From NCBI RefSeq assembly GCF_024704385.1, contig NZ_JAJDFX010000002.1, forward strand, positions 434,001 through 498,000: a stretch of DNA of 64,000 bases. Reading direction: 5' to 3'. Under the pieces are notes generated by a model. That model had not been told where the DNA came from. It saw nothing but the letters and a program-made list of their open reading frames with translations, and made no database searches. Position numbers and translations under genes: made by a program. Each line of letters begins with the position of its first letter. The first letter of the stretch is position 1. Of the stretch, positions 1-8,482 are shown in pieces. Source of the stretch: Cellulomonas sp. P24. Lineage in GTDB: Bacteria; Actinomycetota; Actinomycetes; Actinomycetales; Cellulomonadaceae.

Positions 1-35
1 TCGACGCGGCGCGCGCCCGGCGGGCCACCGGCTGA
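1..35 (+). CDS. C-terminal tail of upstream gene (probable MoxR-type AAA ATPase), partial
   Basis: An open frame enters from the left edge and ends at TGA 33-35; the last eleven codons read DAARARRATG-stop. Its stop overlaps the ATG of the DUF58 gene by one base (TGATG), indicating translational coupling. Too little is visible to identify the protein. The moxR-DUF58-transglutaminase order is a common conserved operon, so a MoxR ATPase is the likely identity; this rests on context only. Confidence 0.4.
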   Translation, partial: DAARARRATG

Positions 36-1285
36 TGGATCTCCGGCCGACCACGCGCGGCTGGGCTCTTGCGGTCGCCGGTGCTGTCGCCACCGTCGTC
101 GCCGTCGCACTCGGGTCGGAGGACCTCGCCCGCGCAGGAGCTCTCCTCGTGGTGCTCGTCGTGGTGTCCGCCGTCGCGGCCACCGTCGAGCACCATCTCG
201 CACATCGGAACCTCCAGGTCCGCCGCACGATCACCCCGTCGACCCTGAGCGTCGGCCGGCCCGGGCACGTCACCGTGCACATCACCCCGATGCCCGGCCA
301 CCGTGCGCAGCTCGGCAGGCTCCGGCTCCGTGAACGCGCGGCGGTCGAGCTGTCGAACGGGCAGCCGATCCGCGCGACGGTCACCCGCCGACCACGCGAG
401 CTGGCGCTCGCCTACGGGGTTCACGCCTCCCGCCGTGGCCGGTGGCCGATCGGCCCGATCACCGCGACCGTCGGCGACCCGTTCGGGCTCTTCACCCGGT
501 CGCAGACCCTCGGTCGCGCCGTCGACGTCGCCGTGTGGCCGCGCGTGGTCGACCTCGACGTCCCACCAGGTGGTCTGAGCAGCGACCCCGACACCGCGGC
601 GCGAGGAGCGCGCACCCCGTCCGCGGACGACGCCTCCCTCCGGGTCTACCGCCCGGGGGACGACCTCCGCCGCGTGCACTGGGCCTCGAGCGCGAAGCGC
701 GGGACGCTGCTGGTCCGGAACGACGAACGGTCGGGCAAGAGGCCGGTCACCGTTCTCCTCGATCTCCCGGTCGACGACGTCGGCGTCGAGTGGTCGATCT
801 CACTCGCGGCGTCGATCGCGCTGGCGATGCTGCGGTCCGGTCACCCGGTGCGGTTCCTCCCCACCGGGGACCCAGGGACCGCCGGGCCACGCCTGACTCA
901 GGTCCATGCCCATCCGCCGCGGAACGACGCCGCGGTGGCGAGCCTGCTCGACGCCACGATCGACCTCGCAGGGCCGGTCACGAGCGAGCAGGGCGAGGCG
1001 CAGCTCCTCGACGCGGCAGAGGTCCTCGCGACCCACGACCCGTCGGAGACAGTCATCGCCGTGGTCGGTCCGATGACGCCCCAGGCGCGCACCGCCCTCG
1101 CCGCAGCCGTCGGCCCCGGGCACGGCTGGGCCGTGATCCGCACCCACGACGCGAGCACCGCCGAGACCGGGACGACCCAGGACACCCGCACCGCGCTCCT
1201 GCACGCGGGCTGGTGGACGTCGCTCGCCTCACCCACCTCGGACCTGACCGAGACCTGGGACACGCTCGTCAGGACCCGCCCGTGA
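35..1285 (+). CDS. DUF58 domain-containing membrane protein
   Basis: 416 aa. Two adjacent hydrophobic helices occupy about residues 8-50, followed by a beta-rich region and the DUF58 signature near residues 200-225 (RVYRPGDDLRRVHWASSAKR). DUF58 proteins resemble von Willebrand A-like domains and occur with MoxR ATPases and transglutaminase membrane proteins. The set is thought to work in protein maturation or envelope homeostasis, but its biochemistry is poorly defined. The ATG overlaps the upstream stop codon, and its own stop overlaps the GTG of the transglutaminase gene (GTGA), so three genes form one operon. Full length for the family. Confidence 0.9.
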   Translation: MDLRPTTRGWALAVAGAVATVVAVALGSEDLARAGALLVVLVVVSAVAATVEHHLAHRNLQVRRTITPSTLSVGRPGHVTVHITPMPGHRAQLGRLRLRERAAVELSNGQPIRATVTRRPRELALAYGVHASRRGRWPIGPITATVGDPFGLFTRSQTLGRAVDVAVWPRVVDLDVPPGGLSSDPDTAARGARTPSADDASLRVYRPGDDLRRVHWASSAKRGTLLVRNDERSGKRPVTVLLDLPVDDVGVEWSISLAASIALAMLRSGHPVRFLPTGDPGTAGPRLTQVHAHPPRNDAAVASLLDATIDLAGPVTSEQGEAQLLDAAEVLATHDPSETVIAVVGPMTPQARTALAAAVGPGHGWAVIRTHDASTAETGTTQDTRTALLHAGWWTSLASPTSDLTETWDTLVRTRP

Positions 1286-3474
1286 ACGCGCCCGCGAGCC
1301 TGACGCGGTCCGTCGTCGTGCAGATCGCGTGCGTGGCGATGGTCGCCGGTGGGCTGGGGGCGCTGACCGCCGCGGTCGAACCGGGGCGCTGGATCGTCAT
1401 GGCGTTCGCCGCGGTCACCGCCATCGCGGCCATGGTCGGGCTGCTGCGCCGCGGTTCACGTCACGCAGCGATGCCGACCCTCGCAGGTCTCGCCCTGAGT
1501 GCGCTCGGGCTGCTCCTCGGCTACGGCGGCCCTGGAGGCGCTGCCCAGCTGCTCCTCGACGCAGGGACCCTCGGACGCGTGGTCGCGACCGCCCACGAGG
1601 CGGCCACGCAGGCCAACGCCTCCTTCCCGCCGATGCCGTCGTCCCGCCCCATCGAGATGCTCGTGGTGGCCGGCGCCCTGGCCGTGTATCTGCTGCTCGA
1701 CGCGGTCGCGGTCGGCCTCCGGGCCCCGGCATGGTCCGGCCTTGTCGCCCTGGGCCTGTGGGTGCCGACGACACTGCTCGTGCTCCCGGCTCCTCTGTGG
1801 GCCTTCGTCATCTCCGCCACCGGCTATCTCCTGCTGCTCGCGGCGAGCACCGCCTCCGGCTCGAACGCAGCGAACAGCCTCGCGGAGCGGGCTCGGGTGA
1901 CATCCTTCACGGCCCGGTACATCGCCGCGGTCGCGGCGGCGACGCTCCTGGTCGCCCCGGCACTCACGCACCTCCCGATCTGGGCGAGCGTGACCCTCCC
2001 GACGCTCGGAGGCGATGTCGGCGGGCCCGTGCGCATCAGCTCGGACCTCGACCTCCGCGCCGATCTCGGTTCCCGGTCCGGTCAGGTCATCCTCACGTAC
2101 ACCACGGCCGCACCCGATCTCGGTCCGCTTCGGGTGTTCACCATGACGAACTTCAACGGCCGGTCCTGGAGCGATCCCGACAGCCCGGCGAACGATCTCG
2201 TCCCCGTCGTCCCGGGAGAGCAGCTCGTTCCCGTCGGTGTGGACGCGCCGGCACCGGCCAGTGCTGCGGTGCGCGTCACGATCGCCCGTCTCCAGGACGT
2301 GCACCTGCCGATCACGATCTCACCGCGATCGGTGACGATCGGCGGGAGGTGGGAGTACGACGCGACCCGTGACCAGGTGATCGGCCGCCAGACCACGTCG
2401 GCGGGCCTGACGTACTCGATGTCGGCGAGCATCCCGACCTGGACCTCCGCCGAGCTCGCGGCCGCGGGGCGAGGCGGCGACGTGCCGGCAGAGGCGCTCG
2501 ACGTCCCCCTGACGAGCCGGACGGCCGCGGTTCGTGAGGTTGCCCAGCGGGTCACCGCCGGAGCGACGACGCCGTACGAGCAGGCTGTCGCACTGCAGAA
2601 CTACTTCCGCGACACCCGCAACTTCACCTACGACACCACAGTCGCCCCTGTCACGTCCGACGACGCGGTGTGGGACTTCCTCCAGGAGAAGCGCGGGTAC
2701 TGCGTCCACTTCGCGACCGCGATGACCGTGATGGCGCGCATGCTCGGCATCCCGGCGCGCATCGCGGTCGGGTTCCTGCCGGGGCAGCCGACCGGCACCA
2801 CGTACACCGTCACCGGCAAGCAGACACATGCGTGGCCCGAGCTCTACTTCGCGGGCGCCGGATGGGTTCGGTTCGAGCCCACACCGGCCGTGCAGACGGG
2901 GCTCGCACCGGCCTGGACGTCTCCCGGAACGGCGCCGGCCGCCTCACCGTCGCCGTCGGCCACGGCCGACAGCGCCCCGGTGCCGACCTCGTCCGCTCCG
3001 ACGACCGCACCTGCTGCCGGCGCTGGTGGCGCCACGGGGTCGGTCTCGTCGTGGCCCGCGGGCTGGCCGTGGATCGGGGGGCTCGTCCTGCTCGGTTCCG
3101 CGCTCGGCCTCGTCGGACTGCGTCGGCACCGCCGGCGCACGACGATCGATCCGGAGGAGGCGTGGGCGTCCCTGCGGCGACGGACGTCCGGGGCGGGCGT
3201 GCAGTGGACCGACGCGAGCACGCCTCGTGCCGTGGTCGCGGCGGTGACCCGGCGTGTCAGCGAGCTGGGTGGGGCACTGAGCGACGAGGAGCTCGCCGCT
3301 CTGCGTTCGCTCGCGGCGGCCGTCGAGGACCTTCGTTACGCGCCGCGCCCGGCCGAACCGGGCGGCGTCGACCTCCGTCGGCACGTCGACGCGGTGGCCT
3401 CGGCCATCAGCCGTGCGGTCAGCGGTCGCCCTGCTCGCGACGCCGGTCCCACCGTTCTTCCATCCGCGCCATGA
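1282..3474 (+). CDS. Transglutaminase-like membrane protein (TgpA-type: DUF3488 / transglutaminase core / DUF4129)
   Basis: 730 aa, GTG start overlapping the DUF58 stop by 4 bp. The N-terminus has about six hydrophobic helices (residues ~10-215, DUF3488-like). An extracytoplasmic transglutaminase core follows, with catalytic Cys at about 474 in GYCVHFATAM and His at about 516 in THAWPELYF. A Pro/Ala/Ser/Thr-rich linker leads to one more membrane helix (about 596-615) and a cytosolic tail of DUF4129 type. The papain-like Cys-His pair is intact, so activity as a peptidase or transglutaminase on envelope proteins is plausible; the substrate is unknown. The 3' end overlaps the convergent DUF3040 gene by 56 bp. 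Confidence 0.9.
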   Translation: MNAPASLTRSVVVQIACVAMVAGGLGALTAAVEPGRWIVMAFAAVTAIAAMVGLLRRGSRHAAMPTLAGLALSALGLLLGYGGPGGAAQLLLDAGTLGRVVATAHEAATQANASFPPMPSSRPIEMLVVAGALAVYLLLDAVAVGLRAPAWSGLVALGLWVPTTLLVLPAPLWAFVISATGYLLLLAASTASGSNAANSLAERARVTSFTARYIAAVAAATLLVAPALTHLPIWASVTLPTLGGDVGGPVRISSDLDLRADLGSRSGQVILTYTTAAPDLGPLRVFTMTNFNGRSWSDPDSPANDLVPVVPGEQLVPVGVDAPAPASAAVRVTIARLQDVHLPITISPRSVTIGGRWEYDATRDQVIGRQTTSAGLTYSMSASIPTWTSAELAAAGRGGDVPAEALDVPLTSRTAAVREVAQRVTAGATTPYEQAVALQNYFRDTRNFTYDTTVAPVTSDDAVWDFLQEKRGYCVHFATAMTVMARMLGIPARIAVGFLPGQPTGTTYTVTGKQTHAWPELYFAGAGWVRFEPTPAVQTGLAPAWTSPGTAPAASPSPSATADSAPVPTSSAPTTAPAAGAGGATGSVSSWPAGWPWIGGLVLLGSALGLVGLRRHRRRTTIDPEEAWASLRRRTSGAGVQWTDASTPRAVVAAVTRRVSELGGALSDEELAALRSLAAAVEDLRYAPRPAEPGGVDLRRHVDAVASAISRAVSGRPARDAGPTVLPSAP

Positions 3475-3814
3475 AGGTGCGTCCCCGTGACGCCGACTTG
3501 CGCGCCGGCTTCACTCCGCGGACCTTGCCGTTCTCAACCACACCGCGCGGGCCGGAGCGCCGGGGACCGGCGAAGGCGAACGTCACGGCGGAGAACATCA
3601 CCACGAAGCCGAGCACGCCCAGCCACCAGGCGGGACGAGAGACGCCGGCCACGAGCAGCAGCATCCCGAGCGTCGCACCGACTCCTGCGAGCACGTAACG
3701 GCTCACGCCCCGGTGCCGCCGAGTCGTGAGCGTGTTGGCGAGCCGAGGGTCATCAGATGAGAGCTGCCGCTCCATCTGCTCCAGTACACGCTGCTCGTAC
3801 TCGGAGAGAGGCAT
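3419..3814 (-). CDS. DUF3040 domain-containing small membrane protein
   Basis: 131 aa. The start at 3814 was chosen because the family begins MPLSEYEQRVLEQMERQL, exactly as here; an upstream extension to 3850 is possible but unlikely. A short cytosolic N-terminus precedes two membrane helices (about residues 45-90), then a basic tail rich in Arg/Lys. DUF3040 proteins are small actinobacterial membrane proteins of unknown role. It lies 38 bp downstream of dinB on the same strand, so some transcription from the SOS promoter may reach it. The tail overlaps the convergent transglutaminase gene by 56 bp. Confidence 0.85.
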   Translation of the reverse strand: MPLSEYEQRVLEQMERQLSSDDPRLANTLTTRRHRGVSRYVLAGVGATLGMLLLVAGVSRPAWWLGVLGFVVMFSAVTFAFAGPRRSGPRGVVENGKVRGVKPARKSASRGRTFMARMEERWDRRREQGDR

Positions 3815-3852
3815 TCCTACCCCCGTCACTCCCACACTGGGACTCTTCACGA

Positions 3853-5139
3853 TCAGGATAGATCGAGCGTAGGACTGATGGTAGTCGGAAGTTCTGAGCG
3901 CCCGACCGCCGCGAGCGATCCCGGTGCGATCGCACCTCGTCCGAAGCGGCTCCGGACAAGATCGACCACGCGGTCCGCACCTCGTCCGGCCGCATGCGTG
4001 TCGTCGTCCGTCAGGGCCAACGCCTCGTCCAGCGTCGGCTGGCTCATCCGCTCCGACGCCGCAGCGAGTCCTTCGACCCGCACGCCCACCAGCCTGACGG
4101 GAAGACCACCGAGGTCCACCGTTGCCAGCAGGTCCCGCACGGTGAGGTACAGCTCTCGGCTGACGTCGCTCGGCGTCGGCAGCGTGCGTGACCGGGTGAG
4201 CGTGCGGAAGTCGCTCGTCCGCACCTTCACCGAGACCGTGCGCGCGACCAGACCCAGCTCACGAAGCCGGCTCGCGCACCTGTCCGTGAGGTCGAGCGCC
4301 GCCGTCTGCACACGCCCCATGTCGTGCTCGTCCCGGGCGAACGTCGTCTCCGCACCGACGCTCTTCTCCCTGCGCACCGGGCTCACCGGGCGCGGGTCAC
4401 GCCCCCAGGCGAGGTCGTGCAGGTGCGCTCCTGCCACGCGCCCGACGGCGCGCTGCACGGTCGCGACATCGCTGTCGGCGATGTCGGCCACCGTGGTCAT
4501 GCCCCAACGCGCGAGAGCGGCCTCGGTTCGCTCACCCACCCCCCACAGAGCGCCGACCGGGAGCTCACGAAGATAGGCCACCGTCGCGTCTCGCGGGACG
4601 AGCATCACGCCGTCGGGCTTCGCATGTCCCGACGCGATCTTCGCGACGAACTTCGTGCTCGCGATGCCGACCGAGCAGCCGATCCCGTGCCGACGGCGCA
4701 CGTCCGACCGGATCCTCTCGGCGATCACCGTCGGTCTGCCGAGCCGCCTCCGCGCGCCCGACACGTCGAGGAAGGCCTCGTCGACACTCACCTGCTCCAT
4801 GACGGCGGTGACGTCACCGAGGATCTCCATGACCGACCGTGACACCTCACGGTAGGCGGACATGTCGGGCGGGATCACGACGGCCTGGGGGCACAGCCGC
4901 CGCGCGACCGTCATCGGCATCGCCGAGTGGATCCCCCAGGCGCGCGCCTCGTAGGTCGCTGCGAGGACGACAGCCCGCTCGGAACCGCCCACGATCACGG
5001 GCAGCCCCTTCAGCTGCGGTCGACGGGCGAGCTCGACGGACGCGAAGAACGCGTCCATGTCGACGTGGAGGATCGAGCAGCCGTCCTCGTCGGTCCCCCA
5101 GCTGCGCCGGGACGACGACGGCCGTGGGCCCCTGCTCAC
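3853..5139 (-). CDS. dinB: DNA polymerase IV (Y-family translesion polymerase)
   Basis: 428 aa. GTG at 5139 preceded by a good Shine-Dalgarno (GGAGG, 6 nt spacer). The N-terminal residues run VSRGPRP and reach the catalytic HVDMDAFFASVEL motif, where Asp27 is the metal ligand. The second carboxylate pair is Asp120-Glu121 in SVDEAFLDVSG. The thumb helix-hairpin-helix and little-finger domains follow at normal length. It performs error-prone bypass of damaged template in the cytosol. It sits 131 bp downstream of the HEPN gene on the same strand, behind the LexA box at 5768-5783, so SOS induction of both genes is likely. Confidence 0.93.
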   Translation of the reverse strand: MSRGPRPSSSRRSWGTDEDGCSILHVDMDAFFASVELARRPQLKGLPVIVGGSERAVVLAATYEARAWGIHSAMPMTVARRLCPQAVVIPPDMSAYREVSRSVMEILGDVTAVMEQVSVDEAFLDVSGARRRLGRPTVIAERIRSDVRRRHGIGCSVGIASTKFVAKIASGHAKPDGVMLVPRDATVAYLRELPVGALWGVGERTEAALARWGMTTVADIADSDVATVQRAVGRVAGAHLHDLAWGRDPRPVSPVRREKSVGAETTFARDEHDMGRVQTAALDLTDRCASRLRELGLVARTVSVKVRTSDFRTLTRSRTLPTPSDVSRELYLTVRDLLATVDLGGLPVRLVGVRVEGLAAASERMSQPTLDEALALTDDDTHAAGRGADRVVDLVRSRFGRGAIAPGSLAAVGRSELPTTISPTLDLS

Positions 5140-5270
5140 GGAGGACCTCCGGCAGACCGGAGAGCCGGCAGCCAGGTGAGCGGACCCACCGTCCTGCGGG
5201 CGCGCGCCCCCCCTCGCCACTCGCGTCACGGCACGTCCTCCTGTGGTGCATCCGCACCGACGACGGTCGG

Positions 5271-5735
5271 TCACGACGCACGCAGCGCCAGGACGGCGCC
5301 GTGCTCTGACGTGCCGTCCGCGAGGATCCGCCGGACCTCGTCGACGAAGTCCTCCGCGTCGCACAGCAGGGACTCCGCGCTCTCGGGCGTCACCGCATCG
5401 AACCGCCCGGCCTCGATCGCCGTCCGCGTCCCGGCCCCTGCTGCGAACCGGTCCGCCCAGTCGCTCAGCTCCGGTGCCACGACCCTGAGCATCTCCCACA
5501 CGGTCCGCGGAGCCCGGCGACCCGACGGGCGGCCGTGGAAGGCGACGACGGCGGCGGCCGCTCGCAGCGCTGCCAGATGGGCATGGCCGAACCGCTCCCA
5601 GCTCTCGGGAGCGAACTGCGCGGCGACGAGCTCGGCATCTGAGCGCGCGAGCAGCGCAACGGACGCGGCCGACCCGACGCTCGTCGCACCGGCGGCGGTG
5701 CGTGACCGTGACCGGACGACCTGGCGCTCGCTCAT
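5271..5735 (-). CDS. SAV_6107 family HEPN domain protein, SOS-linked
   Basis: 154 aa, ATG at 5735 with a strong GGAGGAG ribosome site. The sequence is helical and Ala-rich and carries an R-x4-H motif (Arg48...His53, in WERFGHAHLAAL). R-x4-6-H is the catalytic signature of HEPN ribonucleases in toxin-antitoxin and defence systems. The overall pattern fits the actinobacterial SAV_6107 HEPN family, whose function is not established. The gene starts 32 bp from a near-ideal LexA box and is followed by dinB, so it should be induced by DNA damage. Whether the motif is active as an RNase is inference. Confidence 0.8.
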   Translation of the reverse strand: MSERQVVRSRSRTAAGATSVGSAASVALLARSDAELVAAQFAPESWERFGHAHLAALRAAAAVVAFHGRPSGRRAPRTVWEMLRVVAPELSDWADRFAAGAGTRTAIEAGRFDAVTPESAESLLCDAEDFVDEVRRILADGTSEHGAVLALRAS

Positions 5736-5767
5736 CTCTCCTCCTCCGTGTCTCCCCGACACCAGTC

Positions 5768-5783
5768 TCGAACACCTGTTCGA
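5768..5783. promoter_or_regulatory. LexA (SOS) box upstream of HEPN-dinB
   Basis: TCGAACACCTGTTCGA: perfect outer arms TCGAAC/GTTCGA around four bases, the actinobacterial LexA consensus. It lies 33 bp before the ATG of the HEPN gene and 45 bp from the start of the divergent spermidine-synthase-like gene, so it could affect both; placement favours HEPN-dinB. Confidence 0.9.
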
Positions 5784-5828
5784 AGGAGTCAAGAGGAGGG
5801 GCGGCGGCACGGTGTCTACCGTGGTGCC

Positions 5829-6743
5829 GTGGCACATCGCTCCGTCCGCCCGTCCCGGCTCCCAGGACCACTGTCGACCCGACCACTGACACGCGAGCCC
5901 GCGTGGCCCGCCGGACCGGTGGCGATCAGCACCGGCACCGTCGAGCTCCAGCGCGACCGCGACGACCCTCGGTCGGTCACGGTCGTCGTCAACGGTGTCC
6001 CGAGCTCCTCGCTGCACCTCGACGACCCGGCACGCCTCGACTTCGAGTACATGCAGCAGATGGCGGTGTTCGTCGCGCACGCGGCCCCGCCTGCCACCGC
6101 GCTCTCGGTGGTCCACCTGGGTGCCGCCGGGTGCGCGTTCGCCCGGCACGTCCACGCCACGCGTCCCGGCTCGCGTCAGACGGCCATCGAGCTCGACCCG
6201 ACCCTGGCCGAGCTCGTGCGGGCATGGTTCTCGCTGCCCCGATCCCCCGCGCTCCGGATCCGCGCCGGCGATGCGCGAGAGGTGCTTCGCCTGCTCCCGG
6301 ACGCGAGTGCCGACGTCGTCGTCCGCGACGTCTTCGCCGGCGACCGCACCCCGTCGCACGTCACCACCCGACAGTTCCTGCACGACGTGGCCCGCGTGCT
6401 CCGGCCCGGCGGCCTCTACCTCGCGAACTGCGCCGACCGACCGCCCCTGGCGCAGGCCCGGTCCGAGGTCGCCACCGCACTCGCGGTCATGGCAGACGTC
6501 GCCCTCGTCGCAGAACCGGGCCAGCTCCGCGGGCGCAGGTACGGGAACCTCGTGATCGCCGGCATCACGAGGGGTTCGTCGCCCGGTGCCGAGGCCCTGC
6601 TCGGGCGGGCCGACGTCGCACGCGAGCTCCGGTCGCTGCCGGTCCCCGCGCACGTCGTGCACGGCACCGAGCTGGTGGCCTTCGCCGCGACCGCCCCGGT
6701 CCTCGAGGACCCTTCGCCACCTGCCGAGACCGTGCGCCCATGA
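5829..6743 (+). CDS. Spermidine synthase-like (Rossmann methyltransferase fold) protein
   Basis: 304 aa from GTG 5829, chosen because a -10 hexamer TACCGT (5817-5822) ends 6 nt before it, giving a leaderless mRNA; the frame is open upstream to 5748 without a better start. The core contains VVHLGAAGCAFARHV (nucleotide-binding loop), an acidic position (AIELDPTLAELVRAWF), and DVVVRDVFAGDRTPSHVTTRQFL followed by a late strand LRPGGLYLANCAD. This is the layout of spermidine synthase/PABS-fold enzymes. It is a stand-alone soluble domain. The substrate is uncertain and polyamine synthesis is not proven. Confidence 0.75.
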   Translation: MAHRSVRPSRLPGPLSTRPLTREPAWPAGPVAISTGTVELQRDRDDPRSVTVVVNGVPSSSLHLDDPARLDFEYMQQMAVFVAHAAPPATALSVVHLGAAGCAFARHVHATRPGSRQTAIELDPTLAELVRAWFSLPRSPALRIRAGDAREVLRLLPDASADVVVRDVFAGDRTPSHVTTRQFLHDVARVLRPGGLYLANCADRPPLAQARSEVATALAVMADVALVAEPGQLRGRRYGNLVIAGITRGSSPGAEALLGRADVARELRSLPVPAHVVHGTELVAFAATAPVLEDPSPPAETVRP

Positions 6744-6766
6744 GCCGACGCGTCGCCGACGCGCGA

Positions 6767-6797
6767 AGGCCGCGCCACCCAGTGGGTGACGCGGCCT
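6767..6797. terminator. Inverted repeat between convergent genes
   Basis: Arms AGGCCGCG and CGCGGCCT extend inward through CACCC/GGGTG with one mismatch, giving a stem of about 14 bp with a tiny loop. It lies between the ends of the spermidine-synthase-like gene and cspA, so it likely terminates both. There is no T-tract, as usual in GC-rich genomes. Confidence 0.7.
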
Positions 6798-6827
6798 CCG
6801 TGCATGCTCGAGGACCAGCGCTCCGAG

Positions 6828-7031
6828 TCAGAGCGGGCGGACCTGCTCCGCCTGGGGACCCTTCGGGCCCTGGGTGATCTCGAACTCCACGCGCTGCCCC
6901 TCGTCGAGAGAGCGGTAGCCCTGCGTGTCGATGGCCGAGTAGTGGACGAAGACGTCGGCGCCGCCGTCGTCCTGGGCGATGAACCCGTAGCCCTTCTCAG
7001 CGTTGAACCACTTGACAGCACCCTGTGCCAT
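6828..7031 (-). CDS. cspA: Cold shock protein (single CSD)
   Basis: 67 aa, ATG 7031 with AAGGA upstream. The protein begins [20 protein letters not shown] and has both RNA-binding motifs (KGYGFI and VFVHYSAI), covering one complete OB-fold cold shock domain. It binds single-stranded RNA/DNA and acts as an RNA chaperone in the cytosol. The 256 bp upstream are non-coding and could hold a long structured leader, as is common for csp genes. No convincing promoter was identified by eye. Confidence 0.95.
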   Translation of the reverse strand: MAQGAVKWFNAEKGYGFIAQDDGGADVFVHYSAIDTQGYRSLDEGQRVEFEITQGPKGPQAEQVRPL

Positions 7032-7287
7032 GTTCCAGTCCTTCTGTCCATCCGGTGGCGACGCCAGGCACAGCACCGTGGCGTCGTGCCGCAATGCCTT
7101 GTCCCACGTCCTGCACCGGGTGGACCAACCCGAACGGGCTGGAGGTGCCACTGCCTGTCGTGGCGCCGGTCAAGCGTCAGTTCGTCACTGCAACACGCTC
7201 GATCTTGGCATGTTCGAGGGTTCGAGCGCCATCGTTTCGCGGAAGTGCACCCGTCCGGTCACGCTCACGACGTACCTGCGCGCGGCC
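7032..7287. other. Non-coding interval upstream of cspA
   Basis: About 256 bp between the start of cspA and the end of the PAC2 gene, both on the minus strand. No conserved coding frame is visible. It probably contains the cspA promoter (a TTGACC -35-like hexamer on the minus strand near 7169-7174) and its long 5' leader. Confidence 0.4.
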
Positions 7288-8229
7288 TTACCGGGCGCTG
7301 TCGTCGCCGCCCTGCTGCGCCAGGAACCGCTCGAACTCCGCCCCGATCTCGTCCGCCGTGGGGATCTCCGAGGTGTCCGACAGCAGGTTCGACCGGGCCC
7401 GCCCGTCCGTGAACGCGTCGTACTGCTGCTCGAGCGCCCGCACCACGGCACCGACCTCGGAGGAGCCCTCGACCTGCCGCTCGATCTCCGCGAGGGCGTC
7501 AGCAGCCGGGCGTTCGAGGGCCTTCACGTCCAGCTCGAGACCGGTCGCCCGCTCGACCGCCTGGAGCGCGGTGATGCTCGCCTGCGGGTAGGAGGACTGC
7601 GCGAGGTAGTGCGGGACGTGGATCGCGAAGCCCATCGCGTCGTGCCCGGACTGGCCGAGCCGCAGCTCGACGAGCGACGCCGCGCTCGCAGGCACCTGCA
7701 CGGTCCCGAGCCACGACACGTGGTCCGCCACGAGCTCGGCACGGGTGGCGTGCGCGGTGAACGACAACGGGCGGGTGTGCGGGATCCCCATCGGGATGCC
7801 GTTGATCCCGATCGTCAGCGGCACGTCGAACCGCTCGACGAGCTGCCGGACGGCCGCCGCGTAGCGCTCCCACTGGACGTCGGGCTCGATGCCGTGGAGC
7901 AGCAGGAACGACCGGCCCGCTGCGTCCGACACCACATCGAGCACCAGCTCCGGTTCCGCGTAGGAGCTCCAGGTCGTCGAGTCGAAGACCATCATCGGCC
8001 GACGCGACCGGTAGTCGATCAGCTGGTCGACGTCGAACGTCGCGAGCCGTCGGGACCCGAAGGTCTCCCGGAGGTGGTCCGTCGCGACCTGCCCGGCTCC
8101 GCCGGCGTCGACGAAGCCGCTGACGACGTGCAGGAGCACCGGGCCGACGCCCGCCTGCTCCTCGGAGCTCTGCTGGAGCTCGGCGGCGACGTCCTCGTCG
8201 ACCTCGTAGATCAGGTTCGGGTCACGCAT
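7288..8229 (-). CDS. PAC2 family protein (proteasome-assembly-chaperone fold)
   Basis: 313 aa, ATG 8229 with GGAGG 7 nt upstream. Features of the actinobacterial PAC2 family are present: VVSGFVDAGGAGQVATDHL near residues 36-54, RRPMMVFDSTTW around 75-87, LLLHGIEPDVQWERY, and NGIPMGIPHTRPLSFTAHAT. The C-terminal ~80 residues are helical with many Glu/Ala (likely coiled). In eukaryotes PAC2 helps build the proteasome; the role in actinobacteria is not known and there are no proteasome genes nearby. It diverges from the HelR-type gene across an intergenic region holding a perfect inverted repeat. Confidence 0.87.
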   Translation of the reverse strand: MRDPNLIYEVDEDVAAELQQSSEEQAGVGPVLLHVVSGFVDAGGAGQVATDHLRETFGSRRLATFDVDQLIDYRSRRPMMVFDSTTWSSYAEPELVLDVVSDAAGRSFLLLHGIEPDVQWERYAAAVRQLVERFDVPLTIGINGIPMGIPHTRPLSFTAHATRAELVADHVSWLGTVQVPASAASLVELRLGQSGHDAMGFAIHVPHYLAQSSYPQASITALQAVERATGLELDVKALERPAADALAEIERQVEGSSEVGAVVRALEQQYDAFTDGRARSNLLSDTSEIPTADEIGAEFERFLAQQGGDDSAR

Positions 8230-8277
8230 GGTTCATCCTCCGGTGCAACGGGCGGCAAGGGTCGGCGGACGACGCCG

Positions 8278-8299
8278 CTCGCGGGATCTGTCCCGCGAG
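8278..8299. promoter_or_regulatory. Perfect inverted repeat in PAC2/helR divergent region
   Basis: CTCGCGGGA-TCTG-TCCCGCGAG: 9-bp perfect arms, 4-nt loop. Both flanking genes are transcribed away from it, so a terminator is unlikely; an operator or a leader hairpin of the PAC2 mRNA is more plausible. It does not match the published rifamycin-associated element. Confidence 0.6.
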
Positions 8300-8417
8300 T
8301 CGTGTAACGCATGCGGCAGGGCCCGACATTCCGCCCGCACGGGGCGAGCGGCCCGACACCCGCCGGTCGTGCCCGAGCTCACCGACCGTTCAGGTGCCGC
8401 GACGACCTCCGGTGTCG

Positions 8418-8423
8418 GATAAT
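8418..8423 (+). promoter_or_regulatory. Candidate -10 box of the helR-type gene
   Basis: GATAAT, an unusually AT-rich hexamer in this DNA, 60 nt before the chosen TTG start. No clear -35 at the ideal distance. Confidence 0.5.
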
Positions 8424-8482
8424 GGTCAACCCTCTGCCGCGTGCAGGGGTCATGCGCGACATCCACGAGCGGGAGCGATCGG

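Noticed and set aside
8230-8482. Rifamycin-associated element upstream of the helR-type gene
   Set aside because: The published element has a GGGGCTTGCGGCAAGCCCC core; no close match is present, only an unrelated inverted repeat.
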